5,068 bases of DNA, taken from the NCBI GenBank assembly GCA_900763035.1, contig CAAFIS010000039.1:1-5068 (forward strand), read 5' to 3'. Under the pieces are notes generated by a model that saw nothing but the letters and a program-made list of their open reading frames with translations, was not told the DNA's origin and ran no database searches. The position numbers were made by a program, and so were the translations under genes. Every line of letters starts with the position of its first letter. Within the stretch, counting starts at the first letter, position 1. This DNA comes from Clostridia bacterium (GTDB lineage: Bacteria > Bacillota > Clostridia > Oscillospirales > Acutalibacteraceae). This document shows positions 1 to 5,068 of this stretch, one piece after another.

Positions 1-233
1 CGCACCAGAGAGGGGTGCCGCGCGCGGCGCGGCTGAGAGCACCCCGGCGCACGTGACCGGCGAATGCACCCGCGAGCATCGGCCGGGAAGGCGCCGCGGC
101 GCTGTGTATCGGCCGACGGCAGCCACCGTTATCGGGCTGGGCGCGCTGCGCCCGCAAAGCGAATGACGGAGTGGGACCGTGAGCCGACCGCTCACCTCCG
201 TTGCCCTCTTTGGGGCAACGGAGGTGTTTTTTT
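1..233 (+). promoter_or_regulatory. Cysteine T-box riboswitch leader (5' end cut by window)
   Basis: This is a tRNA-sensing transcriptional attenuator upstream of cysE-cysS. The window starts inside Stem I: an AGAGAG segment (7-12) leads into the distal arm, where GGGGTGC (12-18) pairs with GCACCCC (39-45). A GAA-TGC-A specifier segment lies at 62-68, with TGC (Cys codon) at 65-67, matching the downstream genes. A Stem II-like helix pairs 79-84 with 111-116, enclosing the palindrome at 91-102. The CCGTTATC element typical of Stem III is at 126-133, and a further 6-bp hairpin is at 139-153. The antiterminator is canonical: ACGGAG (166-171) pairs with CTCCGT (196-201), followed by the 7-nt bulge TGGGACC (172-178), helix 179-184/190-195 and a 5-nt loop. 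Uncharged tRNA-Cys would read UGC and pair its 3' end with the bulge, blocking the terminator at 193-233. The 5' strand of Stem I and the promoter lie outside the window. Confidence 0.94.
193..233 (+). terminator. T-box intrinsic terminator (regulated)
   Basis: This is a perfect 14-bp stem: 193-206 pairs with 213-226, with a 6-nt loop, followed by seven T residues (227-233). Its 5' arm contains CTCCGT (196-201), which is also the 3' strand of the antiterminator, so the two structures exclude each other. It is predicted to form by default when tRNA-Cys is charged and to end transcription about 20 bases before the cysE start codon. Confidence 0.95.
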
Positions 234-254
234 ATTTGGCAGAGGGGGCGTATC

Positions 255-899
255 ATGTTCAAAAAAATGCGTGAGGATATCGCGGCGATCCGGGAACGCG
301 ATCCGGCGGCGATGTCGGATCTCGAGGTGTTTTGGCTGTACAACGGCTACAAGGCGATCCGCTCGCACCGGCGGGCGAATTTTCTGCAGCGGCACGGGCT
401 GCGGCTGCTGGCGCGGTGGGAATCGCAGCGCTGCGTGCGCCGCACCGGGATCGAGATCCATCCCGCCGCCAAGATCGGGCGGCGCTTCTTCATCGATCAC
501 GGCACAGGCGTCGTCATCGGCGAAACGACCGAGATCGGCGACGACTGCACGCTGTATCAGGGCGTGACGCTGGGCGGCACGGGCAAAGACACCGGCAAGC
601 GGCACCCGACGCTGGGCGACCACGTGATGGTGGGCGCCGGAGCGAAGGTGCTGGGGCCGATCCGCATCGGTAACAACGTCCAGATCGCCGCCGGGGCCGT
701 GGTGCTGACCGATATCCCGGACAACTGTACGGCCGTCGGCATCCCGGCGCGCGTGGTGCGTCGGGACGGCAAGCGCGTGTGCGACATGGATCAGATCCAT
801 ATCCCGGATCCCGTGGCGCAGCAGCTCTGCCGGTTGGAGCAGAGGATACGGACGCTGGAGCAGGCGCTGGCCGAAAAGACCGCGCCGGATGAGGACTAA
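255..899 (+). CDS. cysE: Serine O-acetyltransferase (short, EpsC/CysE type)
   Basis: This cytosolic enzyme acetylates L-serine with acetyl-CoA to give O-acetylserine, the precursor that cysteine synthase converts to cysteine. The protein has 214 residues. It has a short helical N-terminus (about 1-60) followed by a left-handed beta-helix of hexapeptide repeats (about 64-165). Family motifs seen are GIEIHPAAKIG (65-75), the active-site FIDHGTG with His82, the acetyl-CoA segment QGVTLGGTGK (102-111) and RHP with His117. The C-terminal tail (about 180-206) carries the IPDPVAQ motif and a probable coiled coil. It lacks the long N-terminal domain of the ~273-residue E. coli enzyme, as is usual in Firmicutes. 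The ATG at 255 is chosen because AGAGGGGG (241-248) lies 6 bases upstream. An in-frame extension to TTG at 201 would start inside the terminator. It is the first gene after the Cys T-box and lies 21 bases before cysS. Confidence 0.95.
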   Translation: MFKKMREDIAAIRERDPAAMSDLEVFWLYNGYKAIRSHRRANFLQRHGLRLLARWESQRCVRRTGIEIHPAAKIGRRFFIDHGTGVVIGETTEIGDDCTLYQGVTLGGTGKDTGKRHPTLGDHVMVGAGAKVLGPIRIGNNVQIAAGAVVLTDIPDNCTAVGIPARVVRRDGKRVCDMDQIHIPDPVAQQLCRLEQRIRTLEQALAEKTAPDED

Positions 900-920
900 A
901 ACGACAGGGAGGACGGTATC

Positions 921-2330
921 ATGAAGATCTTCAACACCATGACCAGACAGAAAGAGGAATTCGTCCCGATCGAGCCGGGCAAGGTGCGGCTGTATGCCTG
1001 CGGGCCGACGGTGTACAACTTCATCCACATCGGCAATGCGCGGCCGATCTGCATCTTCGACGTGCTGCGCCGGTATCTGGAGTGGCGCGGGTATGACGTG
1101 ACGTTCGTGCAGAACTTCACCGACATCGACGACAAGATCATCCGGCGCGCCAACGAGGAAGGCACGACCTACCGCGACGTGGCGGAAAAATACATCGCCG
1201 AATATCGCACCGACGCCGAGGGGCTGGGCGTGCGCCCCGCCACCGTGCATCCGCGCGCGACCGAGAACATGGATGCGATCATCACCCTGGTGACCGCGCT
1301 GATCGACAAGGGCTATGCCTACCGCGCCGAAAACGGCGACGTGTATTTCCGCACCCGCCGGTTCGCCGGATACGGCAAGCTGTCGCACCAGCCGATCGAC
1401 GATCTGGAGAGCGGCGCGCGCATCGCCGTGGGCGAGCAGAAGGAGGATCCGCTGGACTTCGCCCTGTGGAAGGCGGCGAAGCCCGGCGAGCCGTCGTGGC
1501 CGTCGCCGTGGAGCGACGGGCGCCCCGGTTGGCACATCGAATGCTCCGCCATGGCGGGGCGCTATCTGGGCAAAACGATCGACATCCACGGCGGCGGGCA
1601 GGATCTGATCTTCCCCCACCACGAGAACGAGATCGCGCAGAGCGAGTGCGCCAACGGCGTGCCGTTCGCCCACTATTGGATGCACAACGGCTATATCAAC
1701 GTCGATAACAAAAAAATGTCCAAGTCGTTGGGCAATTTCTTCACCGTGCGTGACGTGGCGGCAGCCTACGGGTACGAGCCGATCCGGTATTTTCTGATCT
1801 CGTCGTCCTACCGCAGCCCGATCAATTATAATACCGAGATCGTGCAGCAGGGCATCGGCGCGCTCGACCGCCTGTACAATTGCCGCGATGCGCTGGCCTT
1901 TGCCCAAAAAGGTGCGCCGGACGGGGCGTGCGATCCGGCCTTTGCCGAAAAGCTGGCGGCCAGACGGCAGCAGTTCATCGATGCGATGGACGACGACCTC
2001 AACACCGCCGACGGCATCACCGCGCTGTTCGAGCTGGTGCGCGATGCGAACCTGATGCTGGCCGACGGCGGCGCGACGCGCGGCACGGTGGAGGCGGCCG
2101 AGGGCCTGTTCGGCGAGCTGACCGACGTGCTGGGGCTGTGCTATGCCCGCCCGCTGCCCGGCAGCGAGGGCGGCGACGGGGATGCCGAGATCGAGGCGCT
2201 GATCGCCGCGCGTGCCGCGGCGCGCAAGGAGAAGAACTGGGCGGAGGCCGACCGCATCCGGGACGAGCTGAAGGCCAAAAACATCGTGCTGGAGGACACG
2301 CCGCAGGGCGTGAAATGGCATCGCGCCTGA
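921..2330 (+). CDS. cysS: Cysteinyl-tRNA synthetase
   Basis: This class I aminoacyl-tRNA synthetase joins cysteine to tRNA-Cys using ATP. The 469-residue length is normal for the family. It has the Rossmann catalytic fold with HIGN at 36-39 and KMSKS at 265-269. The zinc site that selects cysteine is complete: Cys27 (in YACGPTVYN), Cys208 (in WHIECSAM), His233 and Glu237 (in FPHHENE). The segment [17 protein letters not shown] (221-237) is diagnostic. The C-terminal helical region (about 305-469) includes [10 protein letters not shown] (357-366) and ends with the R.....A.ADRIRDEL element and GVKW typical of CysRS. AGGGAGG (906-912) lies 8 bases before the ATG. It sits just behind cysE and shares its T-box, so charging capacity and cysteine supply should rise together when tRNA-Cys is uncharged. 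The frame is intact. Confidence 0.98.
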   Translation: MKIFNTMTRQKEEFVPIEPGKVRLYACGPTVYNFIHIGNARPICIFDVLRRYLEWRGYDVTFVQNFTDIDDKIIRRANEEGTTYRDVAEKYIAEYRTDAEGLGVRPATVHPRATENMDAIITLVTALIDKGYAYRAENGDVYFRTRRFAGYGKLSHQPIDDLESGARIAVGEQKEDPLDFALWKAAKPGEPSWPSPWSDGRPGWHIECSAMAGRYLGKTIDIHGGGQDLIFPHHENEIAQSECANGVPFAHYWMHNGYINVDNKKMSKSLGNFFTVRDVAAAYGYEPIRYFLISSSYRSPINYNTEIVQQGIGALDRLYNCRDALAFAQKGAPDGACDPAFAEKLAARRQQFIDAMDDDLNTADGITALFELVRDANLMLADGGATRGTVEAAEGLFGELTDVLGLCYARPLPGSEGGDGDAEIEALIAARAAARKEKNWAEADRIRDELKAKNIVLEDTPQGVKWHRA

Positions 2331-2373
2331 CCGCGCGGCATAGAATGCCCATAAAGGGACGGAGGAGAACGGG

Positions 2374-2940
2374 ATGTCGCTTTCGCGCAAGCTTGGCTTT
2401 TATACCGTGCTGACCGCCGCGCTGACCGCGCTCTCTTGGCTTTGGCAGGGGCGGCTGCACGCTGCGCTGGCCGCCGAGGAGCGGCTGACCGAGGCCGCAG
2501 CCGCCTTGGTCGGCGGGCTTTGGCAGGGGCTGGCGGCCGCGGTGATCTTATTCGGCGCGGGGCTGTACCTGCTGCGCTCCCGGCGGGAGGAAGGGAAAAA
2601 AAGCCCCGACGGCGCATTTTTCGCCGTGTTCGGCGGGGCTGCGCTTGCCCTTATGCTGACCATGCTGATCCTGTACGGCGGGACGGAAACGGCCTCGGGC
2701 AACACCGCGGCGATCAATTTCATGGTCGTCGTGTGGTGTTTGCTGCCTGTGCCGGTGCTCGTGCGGCAGACCGTGCTGGTCGCCGCGCTGCGGCGGGAGA
2801 ACGGCCGCGCCGTCGCGCGCCCGTGGCGCATCGTCTGCCTGCTGCTGGCGGCGTGGATGATCGTGCTGGCCGCGACGGGGCAGACCGCCCGCTTCGTGCG
2901 GGAAACGGCGGCGGCCGACGGCTATTCGGCGGAAGCCTGA
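2374..2940 (+). CDS. Hypothetical multi-pass membrane protein
   Basis: I do not recognise a family for this 188-residue protein. About five hydrophobic segments can be seen: roughly 8-25, 44-67, 81-101, 114-138 (the least certain, interrupted by prolines at 125 and 127) and 152-168. Basic stretches at 68-76 (RSRREEGKK) and 140-152 (RRENGRAVARPWR) would sit on the cytoplasmic side. The C-terminal 20 residues are polar. No catalytic motif, transporter signature or lipobox is evident. Coding status is supported by GGAGGAG (2361-2367) 6 bases before the ATG, codon use like its neighbours, and a position between cysS and mntP with gaps of 43 and 22 bases. These gaps suggest co-transcription. I infer no function; possibilities include a small accessory membrane protein for the neighbouring transporter, but nothing in the sequence tests that. 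Confidence 0.85.
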   Translation: MSLSRKLGFYTVLTAALTALSWLWQGRLHAALAAEERLTEAAAALVGGLWQGLAAAVILFGAGLYLLRSRREEGKKSPDGAFFAVFGGAALALMLTMLILYGGTETASGNTAAINFMVVVWCLLPVPVLVRQTVLVAALRRENGRAVARPWRIVCLLLAAWMIVLAATGQTARFVRETAAADGYSAEA

Positions 2941-2962
2941 ATAACGGTGAGGAGCGTGATCC

Positions 2963-3535
2963 ATGGATATCATCGAAACGATCCTGATCGGGATCGGGCT
3001 GGCAATGGATGCCTGCGCCGTGTCGATCTGTAAGGGGCTGGCGGCCGGCCGGGCGCGCCTGTCGCAGTGCGCGGTCACGGGGCTGTGGTTCGGCACCTTT
3101 CAGATGCTGATGCCCACGATCGGCTATTTTTTGGGGCGCACCTTCGCCGAACGGATCGATAAATACGATCACTGGATCGCATTCGTCCTGCTGGCGCTGA
3201 TCGGCGCGAATATGCTGCGCGGATCCCTCGATAAGGACGAGGAGAGCACGAGCGCCTCGTTCGGCTTTGCCGCGATGCTGCCGCTGGCCGTCGCGACGAG
3301 CATCGATGCGCTGGCCGTCGGGGTGTCGTTCTCGTTTTATCTCGACCGGGCGGGGCTGCTGCTGGCCGTCGGGCTGATCGGCGCGATCACGTTCGTCATC
3401 TCCGCCGTGTCGGTCAAGCTGGGCAGCGTGTTCGGCGCACGGCACAAGCAGATCGCCGAGCGCGTGGGCGGCTGCATCCTGATCCTGATCGGCGCCAAGA
3501 TCCTGCTGGAAGGGCTGGGTCGGTGGCCGTTCTGA
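2963..3535 (+). CDS. mntP: Manganese efflux pump MntP
   Basis: This is a small inner-membrane exporter of Mn(II) that protects against manganese excess. The 190-residue length and six predicted helices fit the family. It shows the internal duplication typical of MntP: the first half carries GLAMDACAVSICKG (12-25, with Asp16) and the second half carries ATSIDALAVGVSF (111-123, with Asp115). These acidic residues sit in the helices known to be needed for export in E. coli MntP. Other conserved pieces are the WFGTFQMLMP helix (42-51) and GARHKQIAERVGG followed by the last helix (158-182). A short acidic loop (90-94) separates the halves. TGAGGAG (2948-2954) lies 8 bases before the ATG. It is the last gene of the rightward unit. 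MntP genes in many bacteria sit behind a yybP-ykoY manganese riboswitch; the 22-base gap here has no room for one. Confidence 0.95.
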   Translation: MDIIETILIGIGLAMDACAVSICKGLAAGRARLSQCAVTGLWFGTFQMLMPTIGYFLGRTFAERIDKYDHWIAFVLLALIGANMLRGSLDKDEESTSASFGFAAMLPLAVATSIDALAVGVSFSFYLDRAGLLLAVGLIGAITFVISAVSVKLGSVFGARHKQIAERVGGCILILIGAKILLEGLGRWPF

Positions 3536-3558
3536 TCCGACCGCTTATACCTCGAATG

Positions 3559-3600
3559 GAATGGCCCCCGATGCGGCAAAGCCGCATCGGGGGCCATTCT
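3559..3600. terminator. Strong hairpin between convergent genes, probable bidirectional terminator
   Basis: A perfect 19-bp inverted repeat (3559-3577 with 3581-3599) encloses an AAA loop. It lies 23 bases after the mntP stop and 24 bases before the leftward lipoprotein's stop, where a shared terminator is expected. The stem is very stable (centre CCCCCGATGCGGC), but neither side has a real T tract: the + strand continues TTCTCGTC and the - strand continues TTCCATTCG. Termination is therefore inferred from position and stability. It could also be a repeated intergenic palindrome or an mRNA 3'-end protecting structure. Confidence 0.75.
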
Positions 3601-3623
3601 CGTCAGCTATGTCGCTTTGCCCG

Positions 3624-4982
3624 TCAGCTGCGCAGCATCAGGCTCTGCGCCATGCGGAACTGGGTCAGGGCGTCCTGTGCGTCCGCCTGCAGCTCGACGA
3701 CCGCGTACAGGCCCAAAGCGGGATCGCACGTCATCAGCAGCGAGGCCGTCGTGCCGTTGCGCGACAGGGCGTTGTGCCCGTGCCCCGCGTCGGCGCGCCG
3801 TCCCTTCATCGGCAGATAGTCGCTTTGGGTGTACAGCTTGCCGTAGACGGCGGCGGGATCGGCCGTGCTGCACTCGCCTGCCGTGATCGCACCGACGCAT
3901 CGGCCGTTGGCGTCATACAGGTATCCGGCCGCCTTTTCGGCAAACGACGATTGGTAGCTGCCGCTTTTTTTGACCGTGTAGCCCTTGGGCAGATACAGCT
4001 CCAGCTCGGCCTTTCCGCCGTTTTGCGGCAGGGCGGTACGCACGCGGCACAGCGTCGGCTCCGGCTCGTCGCACCAGTCGTCCCCCGGCCAAACGTCCCC
4101 TCCGTCCTCGGGAACCAGGTTTTTGCCCGTATAGTCGCGCAAAAAGTCGTTTTCTTCGCCGGATGCGGAAATGAGCGCCTTGCCGGCCGGATCGAAGGTC
4201 ATCAGGCTTTGCGTCAGGCGGATCATCTGCGGCACGGGCAGGGCGTCCGGCAGCAGCTCCACGATCCCGCAGATCATCAGCGCCGGATCGTAGGTCAGCA
4301 GCGCCATGTGGGTGTGCGGCGGTTTATCGGTGTGCGCGTTCTCGTCCCATATCGTGGAGATGGCATTGTGTCCGCGGCCCTTGCCGGGATGCCGTCCCAC
4401 GATGGGCAGATAGTCGAAAAGATCCAGCAGTCCGCCGTAGTTCCTGACCCGGAACGTCGTGTAGGCCGGCATCGGGTGATCGATCGATTCGCCTTTCTTG
4501 CCGCCGATCACCTTGTACGGCTCGGCCGTGACCACGCCGATGCAGCGGCCGTCCGCGTCGCACAAATATTTCATCGCGTAGTCGGATATCGACCGATCAA
4601 AGCTGCCTTCGTCTTTGACGGTATAGCCCTTGGGCAGGTACAGCTCCAGTCCCACTGTTTTGCTCACGGCCGGGTAATCGAAGGTCAGCCGCACGCGGTG
4701 CATGGCGTAGGCCTCGCCGTCGCCCGTCCACGTTTCCGCCTCCTGCTCGGCGAAGGGGGAGCCGCCCGGCCCGCGATACGGCAGCAGCTCGGCCGGATCG
4801 ACTTCATCGTCGTCCGGGGCCGTCGTTGCCGTTTGGCTTTCCGTCGGTACGGGCACGGCGGAGGACGCCGGCTCGGACGGTGTCGCCGTCCCGGCGCAGC
4901 CGGAGAGGAGCAGCAGCGCGGCGCAAAGCGCCGCCGCCGGGGCCTTGCCTGCTTTTTTGGCGGGCGCGCGGGTGGTTTTCAT
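3624..4982 (-). CDS. Predicted lipoprotein with two copies of an unrecognised domain
   Basis: I do not recognise the family of this 452-residue protein. It starts with a basic, then hydrophobic, signal peptide (about 1-28) ending in a lipobox LLSGC, so Cys29 should be lipid-anchored on the outer face of the membrane. A low-complexity Ser/Thr/Pro/Ala and then acidic linker (30-65) follows. Two diverged copies of one domain come next: about 96-261 and 313-449. Both share RVR, LELYLPKGYTVK, (C/Y)DA(D/N)GRC(I/V)G, DYLP(I/M).GR, GHNA(I/L)S, DPAL and QSLM. Copy 1 is longer by two insertions. A Trp/acidic linker with two cysteines (264-312) joins them. The start at 4982 is chosen because it places the signal peptide at the very N-terminus and has GGGGG (complement of 4992-4996) 9 bases upstream. 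An upstream in-frame ATG at 5036 would add 18 residues before the signal peptide. The gene stands alone, convergent with mntP. Confidence 0.9.
   Translation of the reverse strand: MKTTRAPAKKAGKAPAAALCAALLLLSGCAGTATPSEPASSAVPVPTESQTATTAPDDDEVDPAELLPYRGPGGSPFAEQEAETWTGDGEAYAMHRVRLTFDYPAVSKTVGLELYLPKGYTVKDEGSFDRSISDYAMKYLCDADGRCIGVVTAEPYKVIGGKKGESIDHPMPAYTTFRVRNYGGLLDLFDYLPIVGRHPGKGRGHNAISTIWDENAHTDKPPHTHMALLTYDPALMICGIVELLPDALPVPQMIRLTQSLMTFDPAGKALISASGEENDFLRDYTGKNLVPEDGGDVWPGDDWCDEPEPTLCRVRTALPQNGGKAELELYLPKGYTVKKSGSYQSSFAEKAAGYLYDANGRCVGAITAGECSTADPAAVYGKLYTQSDYLPMKGRRADAGHGHNALSRNGTTASLLMTCDPALGLYAVVELQADAQDALTQFRMAQSLMLRS
3636..4046 (-). repeat. Intragenic domain repeat, copy 2
   Basis: This encodes residues 313-449 of the lipoprotein, the shorter copy. 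The best preserved stretch at DNA level is 3972-4004, which matches 4617-4649 of copy 1 at 30 of 33 bases. Elsewhere the copies agree mainly at protein level, so the duplication is not recent. Confidence 0.85.
4200..4697 (-). repeat. Intragenic domain repeat, copy 1
   Basis: This encodes residues 96-261 of the lipoprotein. Aligned to copy 2, it keeps LELYLPKGYTVK, DGRC.G, DYLP, GHNA.S, DPAL and QSLM in the same order. It carries about 17 extra residues before DYLP and about 10 extra residues (with the DKPPHTHM segment) before DPAL. The boundaries are read from conserved words and are approximate. Confidence 0.85.
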
Positions 4983-5068
4983 GATGGATGTCCCCCTTTT
5001 TTCTGTCGGTGGTACCATCGGTAGACAAGGGAGCACACGGTTTTGCCGAACACAAATGCACCCATACG
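4983..5068 (-). other. Upstream region of the lipoprotein gene
   Basis: These 86 bases hold the ribosome binding site (GGGGG, complement of 4992-4996). There is an 8-bp palindrome TGGTACCA at 5010-5017, flanked by direct TCGGT copies (5006-5010 and 5018-5022). A -35-like TTGTCT can be read on the - strand near 5023-5028, but the matching -10 (CAGAAA) is poor. I cannot assign a promoter, and the transcript start may lie beyond the window. Confidence 0.4.

Noticed and set aside
201..254. Upstream extension of cysE to a TTG at 201
   Set aside because: It would begin inside the T-box terminator stem. The ATG at 255 has a well-placed ribosome binding site and matches the usual start of short serine acetyltransferases.
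64..567. 167-residue + strand open frame starting in the T-box
   Set aside because: It begins at the specifier region of the riboswitch, has no ribosome binding site, and overlaps cysE in another frame. Its Arg/Ser/Gly-rich translation looks like a frame shadow.
2337..2349. GGCAT-AGA-ATGCC hairpin and a TAGAAT -10-like word between cysS and the membrane protein gene
   Set aside because: The 5-bp stem is too weak and has no T tract. The -10-like word has no -35 match at a suitable distance, so neither a terminator nor a promoter can be supported.
192..2390. 732-residue open frame on the - strand, antisense to cysE and cysS
   Set aside because: It lies fully opposite two strongly conserved genes. 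Long stop-free antisense frames are common where third codon positions are G/C-rich. Its translation is Arg/His/Ala/Val-rich without recognisable domains, and its right end runs over the start of the next gene.
3561..5024. 487-residue open frame on the + strand, antisense to the lipoprotein
   Set aside because: It starts inside the intergenic hairpin and covers the whole lipoprotein gene, which has a clear signal peptide, lipobox and internal repeats. Its composition is that of a GC-driven antisense frame.
5005..5025. GGTGGTACC on the + strand near the right edge, resembling a T-box core
   Set aside because: A T-box leader would need Stem I about 150-200 bases to the left, which is the lipoprotein coding region. 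No antiterminator partner or terminator is seen before the window ends. The match rests on a KpnI-like palindrome.

Overview
The window reads as a GC-rich chromosomal segment from a low-oxygen Firmicute, most likely a high-GC member of the Clostridia (Oscillospirales/Ruminococcaceae-like). This rests on a T-box leader in front of cysE-cysS, which is a typical Firmicutes arrangement, strong purine-rich Shine-Dalgarno sites, and a short Clostridia-type serine acetyltransferase. The genus assignment is inference only. No mobile element, CRISPR array, rRNA or tRNA gene is visible.

Left part (1-233): the 3' portion of a cysteine-specific T-box riboswitch. The window begins inside Stem I. A UGC (Cys) specifier, a Stem II-like helix, a canonical antiterminator with a 7-nt UGGGACC bulge, and a competing 14-bp terminator with a T tract can all be traced base by base.

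Middle (255-3535, + strand): four closely spaced genes, each with its own good ribosome binding site. They are cysE (serine O-acetyltransferase, first step of cysteine synthesis), cysS (cysteinyl-tRNA synthetase), an unrecognised five-helix membrane protein, and mntP (manganese efflux pump). Gaps of 21, 43 and 22 bases, with no terminator between genes, suggest one transcription unit. When uncharged tRNA-Cys accumulates, the T-box would raise both cysteine synthesis and tRNA-Cys charging. By read-through it could also raise the membrane protein and the Mn exporter.

Right part (3536-5068): a 19-bp perfect hairpin lies between the convergent mntP and a leftward gene. The leftward gene encodes a 452-residue predicted lipoprotein made of two diverged copies of one unrecognised domain. 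The last ~85 bases are its upstream region, with no promoter I can assign confidently.

Nothing here amounts to a clear new biological system. The items most worth a second look are the duplicated-domain lipoprotein, the possible T-box control of a membrane protein and MntP, and the UGGG acceptor-binding variant in the T-box.
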